From the NCBI GenBank assembly GCA_028285205.1, contig JANQQA010000150.1, positions 1 through 64,000 on the forward strand: 64,000 nucleotides of DNA, read 5' to 3'. Position 1 is the first letter of the stretch. Each line of letters opens with the position of its first letter. Shown here one piece after another: positions 36,486-45,800 of the stretch. The DNA comes from Bythopirellula sp. (lineage in GTDB: Bacteria > Planctomycetota > Planctomycetia > Pirellulales > Lacipirellulaceae). The translations under genes and the position numbers were made by a program. Under the pieces are notes generated by a model that was given only the letters and a program-made list of their open reading frames with translations, was not told where the DNA came from and made no database searches.

Positions 36486-38300
36486 GTGACTCTGTTAATC
36501 ACCACTTTGGCACTGATCAACATGGCAGCGGGCTACGCGCTCGCCGTCTATTTGGGCAACGCTCAGCCGTCAATCCAGATCAGTTCGGGACGGCGTGCGC
36601 GCAGTACGAACGTGGCCTCCGCTCCGCCGGGCCCTGATACTCAAGAGCCGCCATCCACGGACTCGGAATCTGACAGTTCTACGGACGAACCTGCCGAGGA
36701 CACACAGGAGCCCACCGCAAGAGAACTGCCTGAGCAGGTGCCACAGCTCGATGTCGCAGATTTGATGCCTGGCGAAAATCAGGAAACTTCCACCAACGAA
36801 GCCGAGGGCGGCGACGCGGTTGAGGAGGAACCAGATGGTGAGCAAGCAGAAACTCCCGCGGAACCAGCCGAAGCGCCGCTAGAAGAAGTCGGCCAATCGG
36901 AGTCGCCGGAAGAGGTCGCCGACGCGACCTCTGCGGAGGAACAAGTTCCAGTCGAAACGGCGGAAACTCCTGTTCAAGGTGAGTCTGAACCCACGACGGG
37001 AGCTGGTGCCGACTCGAGTGCATCAGAAGAGAGCGAAGCACTATCTGAGGGATCGGCACAAGCCACTGAGACGATGGTCGCTGCGGAGGCGGATGATACC
37101 GCACCATCGGAGGCATCCGCGGACGACAACGGTCCGGATTCGCCCGAGCAGCACGTGACGTCGAGTGATCTCACAGAGGAAGTACCGGCTAGCGATGGCG
37201 AGCAGGCGGTAAGCGAAGACCCACCGGCGACTGATCTCGATTCGCTCGCCGAGATCATGCAATCAGCTGCAGCCAAGTCTGAGCAGACCGCTGACGAAAC
37301 CGACGAACCCAATGAGCTGGCTGACACAGAGTCCTCGGAAGTCCCTTCGTCGGCCGAAGAGCACGAGCCAGACGCGTCGGCAGCAACGGATGAGGATGGC
37401 GGCGAGAACGTTATCCCGGAGGTTGTGACAACGGCCGAGGCTGAATCAACCAAGGAACTAACAGACGATGCGGAGGAAGTTCCGCAACAGTTGCCAGCAC
37501 GTGACGAACCAGCGTCTGCAGCGGCCGTCGAGCAACCAGCCGTAGAGCCAGTGGTCAACGCAGCTGCTCCGATTGACCCGGAAGCAAGCGAATCAACGTC
37601 GCAAGAGCAAGCCAACATGACTCAAGAACCGCCCTCCAGCGAAGGTCGCGCTAGTGAGGATGATCCGAGCGAGCAAGCCATCGGTTCCCAGGAAGCAGAA
37701 GTCCTGCAAGGCCTTGAGGCTTTCCAGGCTCAACTACGAGAACAAGAGTCGGGCGAGCCGGAACACGACGACAGCGATTTGTCAGACGCAAACGCACTTG
37801 AAAATGCCGAACTGTCCCAGGCGTCTGCGCAAGAATCCGAGGAACTGTCCGATGATTCCAAGGCCTCATCAACGGAACCCGAACAATCCGTACTCGATAG
37901 CATTGAAGCCTTCCAGACGCAACTTGAACAGCAACGGAGTGGAGACCTAGGCGTCGAGCCGCTAACTGAGTCTGACGTCGATGAAATGAACGGCCTTGAA
38001 GCGTCTCAACATCAGCCAGACCAGCAGCAAGAGCAGTCGGAGGAGACAGAGCTGGACGAGTCAGCTTTGGAGGGCATCGAAGCATTTCAAACGCAATTAG
38101 CGGAGCAGCGAGCCACTGCGAATCAGCAACCGACAGTTAGCGCCTCCGAGGAGACTGCAGACAACGACGACGCCGTGGCACCCGAGATTCTCAGTGGCAT
38201 CGAAGCGTTTCGTTCGCAACTCGCCGAGACGAAAAACTCTCCGCCGACGGACAAAGCCACCGCCGACGCTGAAGTGTCCGAATCCCAAGCTTCGAACTAG
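36486..38300 (+). CDS. Membrane-anchored acidic disordered protein with repeated EAFQ motif
   Basis: It starts at GTG 36486. A single N-terminal membrane span (MTLLITTLALINMAAGYALA) is followed by about 380 residues of Glu/Ser/Ala/Pro-rich acidic sequence. The C-terminal third carries a repeated motif L-x-(G/S)-(I/L)-E-A-F-Q-x-Q-L-x-E-Q: near residues 405, 468, 527 and 568, plus a degenerate copy near 501. The total is 604 residues. It looks like a tether or scaffold whose short helical motifs could dock a partner. Its stop overlaps that of the ridA-type gene (CTAG, 38297-38300). Confidence 0.65.
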   Translation: MTLLITTLALINMAAGYALAVYLGNAQPSIQISSGRRARSTNVASAPPGPDTQEPPSTDSESDSSTDEPAEDTQEPTARELPEQVPQLDVADLMPGENQETSTNEAEGGDAVEEEPDGEQAETPAEPAEAPLEEVGQSESPEEVADATSAEEQVPVETAETPVQGESEPTTGAGADSSASEESEALSEGSAQATETMVAAEADDTAPSEASADDNGPDSPEQHVTSSDLTEEVPASDGEQAVSEDPPATDLDSLAEIMQSAAAKSEQTADETDEPNELADTESSEVPSSAEEHEPDASAATDEDGGENVIPEVVTTAEAESTKELTDDAEEVPQQLPARDEPASAAAVEQPAVEPVVNAAAPIDPEASESTSQEQANMTQEPPSSEGRASEDDPSEQAIGSQEAEVLQGLEAFQAQLREQESGEPEHDDSDLSDANALENAELSQASAQESEELSDDSKASSTEPEQSVLDSIEAFQTQLEQQRSGDLGVEPLTESDVDEMNGLEASQHQPDQQQEQSEETELDESALEGIEAFQTQLAEQRATANQQPTVSASEETADNDDAVAPEILSGIEAFRSQLAETKNSPPTDKATADAEVSESQASN

Positions 38301-38761
38301 GATTCAATTTCAAAAATCGTCTCGATTTCTACGGCCATGCCGGCCGGCAAACAGGCGGTCCCCACAGCACTGCGAGCGGCGATTCCACATTCTTCGCCGA
38401 ACACGTCGCGCATTAGCTCGCTGAATCCGTTGATCACCGCCGGCTGATCCGTAAACTCGGGAACTGCCTGCACGAGGCCGAAGGTCTTTACCAAGCGCTT
38501 CACGCCGTTAAGGTCTCCGAAGTGCGATTTCAGGGTTGCCAATGTCGCTAAACCTGTTTGGCGGGCGGCCTGATAGCCAGCTTCCACATCCATGTCGTCA
38601 CCCAACCGACCGCAGGTCAATGATTTGTCAGTGTTCAGCGGTCCGTGCCCGGACAGGTACGCCAAATTCCCGACCACAATGATTGGGCGATATAAGCCCA
38701 TGGCTGGCGGAGCGGGAGGCAGTTCTAGGTTCAGCGCGGAAAAGCGTGCTTCGTGGCTCAT
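38297..38761 (-). CDS. ridA: RidA/YjgF-family protein
   Basis: The family deaminates reactive enamines and imines. The ATG at 38761 (behind GGAAG) gives 154 residues with YLSGHGPLN, the mid-region helix and the C-terminal RSAVGTACLPAGMAVEIE, where the conserved Arg of the RidA active site lies. It follows the Deg-like protease by 25 bases and is probably in that operon. Confidence 0.85.
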   Translation of the reverse strand: MSHEARFSALNLELPPAPPAMGLYRPIIVVGNLAYLSGHGPLNTDKSLTCGRLGDDMDVEAGYQAARQTGLATLATLKSHFGDLNGVKRLVKTFGLVQAVPEFTDQPAVINGFSELMRDVFGEECGIAARSAVGTACLPAGMAVEIETIFEIES

Positions 38762-38786
38762 GTTGGTAGCTTCCTGGAATCCTGTG

Positions 38787-40322
38787 CTATTGCGTACTTG
38801 CGTTCCAAATCTTCCGCAGACGCGGTGAGAACTGATATCGAATTCCTTCGGACTCAAGAATCGATTCATTGGCTGTGAGCAACTCCTCGCGGTTGAACAC
38901 AAGGGTCTCTGTATGACCTGCAAACTCGATCTCCAAGAACTCCCCCTCGGAGTCTCGGATTAGTTCGACGAAGTGAGCCAGATTTTTCACAGGTATCTCG
39001 TTGACTTGGGCAATCACATTGAGCGTGGGACTGTCGTAACCCTTCTTGATCGGGTGTGGAAACATGCGATTCGTGACAATCACCAGCTCCTCGCCTGGAA
39101 ACGCGGGTGCATCGGAAAACCGGCTGAGCATCGGGTTTTCGCGATAAGCGAGCGTGGTGATGCCACGCTTACTCAGAAGTGCGGCCCGAGCATACTCTTG
39201 GGAAAGTGTGCTCGTGACCAGCGGTCCGATGATTGCGTATTCGGGATAGTCATACTTCAGTTGTGGCAACAGCCGTTCGCGCTCGTAAACTACAGGCAAG
39301 CTCAGTTCTAGCGACTCTCCGTGCCGCAGGATCTTGATCGGAATGTTTCCATCGACGACAACTTCCCGAATGAAGTGAGGGAAGCGGAGCCGCAGATCTT
39401 CGCGTACGCGAACCATCCCTTGATTATCAAGCGCATGGGGACCGATATGGGTGAGCACGTCCCACCGTTTAAGCGGGTAGCCCTCGTCATCTTTGTGGGG
39501 TCGCGTCACCACGATGCCGGCGGTCTCCTTCGTCAAACCGACGCGATCGCGCAACGCCTCGTTCTCCGCCGATTGAAAATCGTCGAGCAGCTTTGGCTTG
39601 CCATCGTACTTGCCATCCTCGACATCCTCCAGAAACACTCGGATTTCAGTGGCAGGAATCAAGTAACCAATGTTATCCGCCGTACGAATCCCGCTGAACA
39701 CCAATCCGACGACGACACCGTCCGCGATCGCGGGCCCACCACTATTGCCGGGGTTCAAGGCCGCATCGACTTGGATGCGCACCCCGGTTGCGTCGAAATA
39801 AAACTTGGCAAACTCGATTCGCGAGACAATCCCCTCGGTGACCGAAAGATCGTCCCCGCCCAATGGAAATCCATATGCGTTGACGGCATCTTTCACGCTG
39901 GGCAAATCCTCCGCGAGGGCTAGCGATGAATTCTCGGCGAGCACCTCGGAGTCGTTCAGTTTCAGCACTGCCAGGTCCATCCCCGGACTGATTGCAACGA
40001 CCTCAGCCTGATAGCGGTCGGTGGTTTGATTTGGCTGTACATAAATCTGACTGGCATAGCGCACGACGTGAGCGTTGGTGAGAATCAGTGGGATGTCGGC
40101 GTCCAATCCAAAGCGGGTGGAATCGACCTCGATGATCACGCCCGAGCCGCTTGATTTTGTAGGATTGTTTTTGGTCCACGGCCGGGAGTAATCGGGAGCG
40201 CGACTCGTCGTGTGAATTTTGACGACCGAGTCGCGAATCTCGTCCACAGCATGAACGTCGTTCGCGACCAGAAGGCCACAAGTAATTGTCGTGCCTAGTA
40301 GCAAGATAAACCTGGATTTCAC
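38787..40322 (-). CDS. Deg/HtrA-like serine protease with PDZ-like domains
   Basis: It has a signal peptide (MKSRFILLLGTTITCGLLVA), then a trypsin-like domain with His in LTNAHVV (about 84), Asp in GMDLAVL (about 115) and Ser in NPGNSGGP (about 196). The remaining 300 residues contain PDZ-like segments (TKETAGIVVTRP; PTLNVIAQVNEIPVKNLAHF). The 511-residue product is expected in the periplasm, for protein quality control. It follows hisI by 51 bases. Confidence 0.88.
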   Translation of the reverse strand: MKSRFILLLGTTITCGLLVANDVHAVDEIRDSVVKIHTTSRAPDYSRPWTKNNPTKSSGSGVIIEVDSTRFGLDADIPLILTNAHVVRYASQIYVQPNQTTDRYQAEVVAISPGMDLAVLKLNDSEVLAENSSLALAEDLPSVKDAVNAYGFPLGGDDLSVTEGIVSRIEFAKFYFDATGVRIQVDAALNPGNSGGPAIADGVVVGLVFSGIRTADNIGYLIPATEIRVFLEDVEDGKYDGKPKLLDDFQSAENEALRDRVGLTKETAGIVVTRPHKDDEGYPLKRWDVLTHIGPHALDNQGMVRVREDLRLRFPHFIREVVVDGNIPIKILRHGESLELSLPVVYERERLLPQLKYDYPEYAIIGPLVTSTLSQEYARAALLSKRGITTLAYRENPMLSRFSDAPAFPGEELVIVTNRMFPHPIKKGYDSPTLNVIAQVNEIPVKNLAHFVELIRDSEGEFLEIEFAGHTETLVFNREELLTANESILESEGIRYQFSPRLRKIWNASTQ

Positions 40323-40373
40323 TGCAACGTTTTCCTATTCAGGTGAGGAAATTCTGCCCTCGTTAGGGCAAGT

Positions 40374-40769
40374 CTAAGACCTGTAGACTTCACTGGGGTC
40401 AAACACTCGCCGGCCGACTGTCTTCAGTTCACCATCGATCAACTGTCGATAAAAGCAACTCACATAGCCCTTGTGACACGCCGCGCCACCCGTCTGCTCC
40501 ACCTTCAATAAAATCGTGTCAGCATCGCAATCGACATAGATCTCTCGCACCTTTTGCACGTTGCCACTCTGCTCACCCTTTTTCCACAGCTGGTTGCGGC
40601 TCCGGCTAAAGTAAACGGCATCCCCCGAACTCAGTGTCTGTTGCCAGGCCTCTTGGTTCATGTAGGCCAGCATCAGCACTTCACCGCTAGCGAAATCCTG
40701 TGCGATTACCGGCAGCAGACTCTCGGCGTTGGCGAATTTCGGGTTCTCGTTGATTCGATCTTCTAACAA
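40374..40769 (-). CDS. hisI: Phosphoribosyl-AMP cyclohydrolase (HisI)
   Basis: The third step of histidine synthesis, opening the adenine ring of PR-AMP. Its 131 residues show [22 protein letters not shown] and a cysteine/histidine zinc-site region ([10 protein letters not shown]). It is a stand-alone HisI without a fused HisE. It starts at a TTG (40769). No other his genes are nearby, so it is dispersed from the rest of the pathway and sits at the head of the protease/ridA block. Confidence 0.93.
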   Translation of the reverse strand: MLEDRINENPKFANAESLLPVIAQDFASGEVLMLAYMNQEAWQQTLSSGDAVYFSRSRNQLWKKGEQSGNVQKVREIYVDCDADTILLKVEQTGGAACHKGYVSCFYRQLIDGELKTVGRRVFDPSEVYRS

Positions 40770-41064
40770 CAGCTTGTGCCTAAGCTTGGGTGAATTAGCA
40801 TTACAACCCCCTCCAGCATAGTGAGCCGAGGCTCACCTGACCACCAAGTAGTCCACCCAGACCGCAAGATCCCTACAGTCAGAGAGACCGATCTGGCAAG
40901 TAATCGCTGTCGATTCTTGCAGTCCGATCGGCCGACTCGCCGATGCATCTTCAGTGGCGGATCCCGTTTCCGTCGACAGGATTCTCACGTTCAAATGCGT
41001 CCTGCAGACAGCAGTTCTTCCTGCTGGGAACGTTAGCAGGTCAATTTTCCAGGGAGGTCGTGCG
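40770..41064. other. Intergenic stretch between hisI and the glycosyltransferase-like gene
   Basis: No supported gene. It must hold the divergent promoters of hisI and the downstream + strand gene; no clear element was found apart from the AGGGAGG ribosome site at 41051. Confidence 0.4.
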
Positions 41065-41661
41065 TTGGATCAACCGATAACCATTGTTTTGCCCGTACAT
41101 AATGCCGAGCGGCAGCTCCGCTCCAATGTCCGGGACATTCTGGACGTGACCACAACTGGCACACGAGAAATCCGGGTTGTCATCGTGGACGATTGCTCGA
41201 CCGACGACACATATGAGACCGCATGTGAAATCGCCAGGCGGTACCCACAGATCACCGTCATGCGTCAAGCAATGCGTAAGGGACTGGGCACGATACTGGC
41301 GATGATCCGCAATCGCGTTTCGGCCGAACGAGTACTCATGCACGACGGAGTTTCGGCCATCAACACGAAGGAGTTGCAACAAATCCTGCAGACTCCCACA
41401 AACCAAGACGACGCACTTGAACAAGCGGGCACTGCAAGGATGCCGATTGCGGAGTCCACTGGGTCTCGTAGATTCCCTTCTGTACGAGCGGGGCAAAACC
41501 GCATGGAGCAAGCACATCGCGCCGTTTCTAGCTTTCGCTGGATCAAGCTCGACCAACTGCTCGTGCCACGCCGTCGCCCCACGGTCGGCTTGCCGACCAC
41601 CGTCAGTATCAATCCGCTGACTGCCGCTGCCCCGGGAATTGGCCTCCAGACGCCATCTTGA
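41065..41661 (+). CDS. Truncated family 2 glycosyltransferase-like protein
   Basis: TTG at 41065 is chosen because AGGGAGG lies seven bases ahead; the frame is open upstream to 40954 but without a site. The first 100 residues match the GT-A nucleotide-binding half (ITIVLPVHNAERQLRSNV, then VVIVDDCSTDDT). At the place of the metal-binding DxD it reads VLMHDGVSA. The rest (about 100 residues) has no GT2 acceptor-site features and is Pro/Arg/Thr-rich. At 198 residues it is shorter than a catalytic GT2. It is probably inactive as a transferase or a regulator; this is inference. Confidence 0.6.
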   Translation: MDQPITIVLPVHNAERQLRSNVRDILDVTTTGTREIRVVIVDDCSTDDTYETACEIARRYPQITVMRQAMRKGLGTILAMIRNRVSAERVLMHDGVSAINTKELQQILQTPTNQDDALEQAGTARMPIAESTGSRRFPSVRAGQNRMEQAHRAVSSFRWIKLDQLLVPRRRPTVGLPTTVSINPLTAAAPGIGLQTPS

Positions 41662-42274
41662 GTCGAGCGAGGGTGGACAACTACTTTAGCCCGCTGTTCT
41701 GCGAGCATTGGTGGATTGATCGGCCCGATGCGTCAAATTCGCGTTTTCCAAGTGTCCAAGTGACGATTCCGGAACACGCATCACAGGGCGCCTATTTGGC
41801 AAGCGTATTCCGTCGAGTTTGCCGCGTTTGGTCTGGTCTGCAAGTGACGCCTGGATTCCCATGGTCTGTTGCGGACGTATTTCGCAGGTAATAGCCGCAA
41901 TCCCTATTTATCCCGTTGCGCAAGCTATTGCCATTGGAAATCCGCCTGATTATGATTCGGATGTTCGGGGAGGTGTCTCCTCCGACAAATAAGGAGCACG
42001 GAACACAACAAAATTCGCTCTTGCCGGGGCAATAGACCTTTCTCGGCTGGTAGGTTTGGCGAGAGCAACCAATCACGACTTAAGGGCATTGATCGCCGTT
42101 TGTTGTGTCCTTTTCTTTATTTACCAGCATTCGTGGGACTGCTACGGAACCAGTTCTACGGCGATCCATTGTGCCGCGTGCATGATCACTCAGCTCAGGA
42201 CGCCGACTAGTAGAATTCAATCATTGTAACTCCTCGGCTGATACGATTCCGCCAAGAGTTAGGAGGCGATTGAG
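41662..42274. other. Long intergenic stretch, no supported gene
   Basis: More than 600 bases with no motif-bearing ORF. A short + strand ORF (41658-41891) has no ribosome site. Near 41970 there are GAGGTGTCTCCTC foldback elements. The 3' end contains AGGAGG (42261), the ribosome site of the next gene. Confidence 0.45.
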
Positions 42275-42808
42275 GTGAGCACGGTTGAATATGACTTTGA
42301 AATGAAAGGCATTAGCATCTCGCGGCGAGCGAATCCTGCTGTCGCAAACGGCAAAAACCTGCAGAGAATCCACGAAGTCCGCGAGCAACAGGGCACATCG
42401 TTGCGGTCGGTGGCAAGGAAACTCAACCTGCCGATGCAAGAGGTTCGCGCCCAAGAAGAACCAAGCGCGGACTTGCGAATATCAGATTTATTGAAGTGGC
42501 AAGCGATCCTTGACGTGCCGTTGGCAGATCTCCTCGTCGACACGCAAGGTCCACTCTCAGAGGCTGTCGGCAAACGAGCAAGTATGCTGCGAGTAATGAA
42601 GACAGCCAAAGCGATTCTCGAATCGGCAGAGGACGATTCTGTCAATCGGTTGGCGAAGATGCTCGTCGAACAGCTGATCCAAATTATGCCTGAATTGGCG
42701 GAAGTCTCGGCCTGGCATACGGTTGGCCAACGTCGGACTCAGGAGGAGGTCGGTCGAATCGTCGAACGCTCAATCCCTGATAGTTTCTTCAACGATGGCT
42801 CTGCTTGA
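42275..42808 (+). CDS. XRE-like helix-turn-helix protein
   Basis: GTG at 42275 lies eight bases after a perfect AGGAGG. The product (177 residues) has a helix-turn-helix region (RIHEVREQQGTSLRSVARKL, about 30-85) typical of Cro/CI-type DNA-binding domains, followed by a C-terminal helical domain of unknown role. It is cytoplasmic and probably a transcription regulator. Its neighbour is the GT2-like stub; a shared operon is unlikely given the 613-base gap. Confidence 0.7.
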   Translation: MSTVEYDFEMKGISISRRANPAVANGKNLQRIHEVREQQGTSLRSVARKLNLPMQEVRAQEEPSADLRISDLLKWQAILDVPLADLLVDTQGPLSEAVGKRASMLRVMKTAKAILESAEDDSVNRLAKMLVEQLIQIMPELAEVSAWHTVGQRRTQEEVGRIVERSIPDSFFNDGSA

Positions 42809-42832
42809 TACAACTACCCAGATTCGCTGAAG

Positions 42833-45800
42833 CTAGCTTGGCATCATTGCTACCGGAGTTTCTCGACTCGTTGACTTCTCGTGGCGATGCCAGCGCCATG
42901 TTCTCATGGCCAGTGAGAAAACCGCGAACAGAACGATGAGCATGCCCACGGCACTCGGCTTTAATAGCAGCCACCAGCCGAGTCCAATTAGCAGTGCAAG
43001 ACCATGCGGATGGCGACTGAGATTCTGGTAAACCTCTGGTCGGTGCCTAAGCCGTGAAACGGCGGCTGCCACGCCGCCGATCATCATGAAGGCAACTAGC
43101 CAGCGCCATACGCCCCTATGCGGACCAAGAGTCGTTGTCAGCTCTAACTGGTCGCTCGACTCACTGACGAAGCAGTACTCGGTTCGTGTCGCGTCCATAC
43201 TGAGATTGCTGGGCTGTAGGATTGGATAGGTGAGCAGATCCGAACCTGTTGGATCGAAGCCTGCTTCCTCGGCAAACGCATCTTCGATCGCCAACAGCGT
43301 CTCGTTCGTTGGCAGCAAGCCAGCCTTCTCATCATTCCAAGAACCGAATGCTTGCCACTCTCGTTCGGCACGACGTATGATGCCGCGCCATGTCCGAGTC
43401 CACGCGCGCCCCTCCTCTTGAGGCAGATCAAGTGCTTGCGAAAATGCGTCTTGAACGATTTGTAGAGGGACCTCGTAACTTGTACGTGCAATCTCTCGCG
43501 CGCTTGTCCGATGTTTCGTCTCGTCGGTGTGTAACGACAACTCTACAGGTGTGCGAATTCGCCACCAAGTCTTCTCGGCTGGAAGAACTTGATCGCCCAG
43601 CAGAATCTTCGGCGGATCCAACGTCAGTCGGTTACTCGTCTGCAACATATTGCATCGATAGCTCAGCAGGATCCTTTGAGGCAAAAAAGGTGGGCCAATG
43701 GGCAATTTCCAACTCCCATCACTGAGTCGAACACGTCGAGCGGGCGCGTCGCCGACAACGAGCTGCAGGACCTCAGAATTCCTCGGTAGCTGAACCGTAC
43801 AGGAGCTTGCCCGGCCTGGCTGCAATAGAAACTCCGCCGTCGCACTAAAGTCCCCTTTCGTATCGAGTAATCCAGTTATCTTGGCATGGCGGACTCTCGC
43901 GCGACGCATCACTCTTTGGGCATTACGTTGCTCAGCCTCAAACAATTCTTGCTCGATCCGAAAACAATGCGCTGGCGCTTCTTGGGTCGCAAATTCAACC
44001 AGCCTCAATGGCAGCGATTGACGCCTGAGACCGCTGCGATGCCAAGCTATCGATTCAGCGTCAACAAGAGTGGGCAAGAGCACGTAACGTTCACTACGGG
44101 ATGCACCGCTCCATCGAAGCGAGGGCACCACCAATCGCTGGTCGACCGGGAGGTCTAACTTGCCACTGAGTCCAATCTTGATCTCATCACCTGCCGCAGC
44201 TGGCTCGGCCAGCAGGACCGTAATCTGCTTGCCTGCGGTGCTTTCGACGACCTCGCCTATTACGCCCGCATGCTCGGGCGTCAACTGGAAGGGCGCTCTT
44301 ACTGTTGGCGGCACGTCAAGTCGCAGTCGACTTAGCACTCCTCGTCCGACAAGGATCCGACTACTTACTCCGGATCGCCAACCATCGGCTGCTGGCTCGA
44401 TCGTCGTAACCGACTCGGCACCGAAAGCGACTTGGTTCTTCCGAATCCGCAACTCGGATAGAGAATCCGCTTCATTTGCACGCCACGAAAAGCTGCCGAC
44501 ATGGAGCTCATCTGCGGACCGAGGTATGGTCTGATCTTGGTTCTGCTGCGGCGCAAGCACAGGGCTTACCCAACTCAGGTCAATGTCCTCGGTTCGATAC
44601 AGCTCCATGCGAATTTCGCCGCGATTGACATATGCAAGTCGAATTTGTGGTACTTCGAACTGACCATTCGCCGCGACTATCAGGCGCCCTCGAATCGAAA
44701 CACGTTGAGGTCGCTCGACGGGTGTACTCAAAAAGACCGACACTTCGGTCGGACTTGAGCGACTCCAACGTAGCGGCACGGATCGAGATTCATTCTTCTC
44801 AATCACCAAGATCTCATCGATTTGAATGGAGTCGGGAATCAGTAGGCGATGCGAATGCCAAGAGCCCGTCAATGCGTGTACTTCTGCTTCAAATTCAACG
44901 TCCACCGATTTCGACGAGCAATGCATCCGAAGTGCCTGACGCGCGTCCAATGAATACGGATCGGGCCAAACCATAAGTGACCAAGCGGGCGACTGTCGAT
45001 CGAGTGCGTAGGCAAATAGCGGTGCCCCTCCTGGATCATCCCACGATTCCAGGAACTCGCGAGGCTCCAGACCGCGGAGATCGCCAGAACCACGTTCGTC
45101 GTACGAAAGGCCAGACGAAACCGAGACGGCAAAGCGATTAAGCTCCGGCGAACTTCCAACAACTCTCACTTCCGGAAAGTAGATCTTGCCGATTGAGACC
45201 GAACGCTTGAGTTCGAACTGAAGTGGAAGTACAAAGTCCGATGGCACGTCTGCTCCAAGTCTGAGCCGAACTCGCCGTGGATACATTGGGTCTGCCTCAA
45301 GCACCTCGGCGACCTGCAGATTCGGCTGCTGGTCGATAAACTTTAGTTCGTCCGAGAACTCTAAACTCAATTCCTGTGAGGAACCGCGCCGCCCGACGAA
45401 GTGAAACTGCACTTCGAGACGGGCAGCAGCACCATCGACAAACAGCCAAGACGACTGTTCAAGCCGCTCCCAGAATTCAACTTCCTTGATCGATGAGTCA
45501 TTCTCCCAGTGAATCTCGATCTTCTCTTGCAAACCTAGTAGGTATTGCTTCGCACTCGGCGTACTCTGTTCCGTGAGTAGTGCCGCGCCTGGCACTCGCA
45601 AGACGTCAACGTCAGCGGCTGGGTAAGTGAGTTCAAGACGTGCCTCCGGAACGGCCGGCACGTGTAGCTGGAGGCGCTTCGCACCATTCGTTCCTGAGTA
45701 ACGTGGTCGACATGCGAGATTGAGCCAGTGAACGCCGCGCTCGGGAATCACAATGGAACATCCACCGTCATTCGGATGCCAATTGAGTTTGACCGGTAGA

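Noticed and set aside
41658-41891. Small + strand ORF after the glycosyltransferase-like gene
   Set aside because: No ribosome site and no recognisable features; overlaps the end of the preceding gene.
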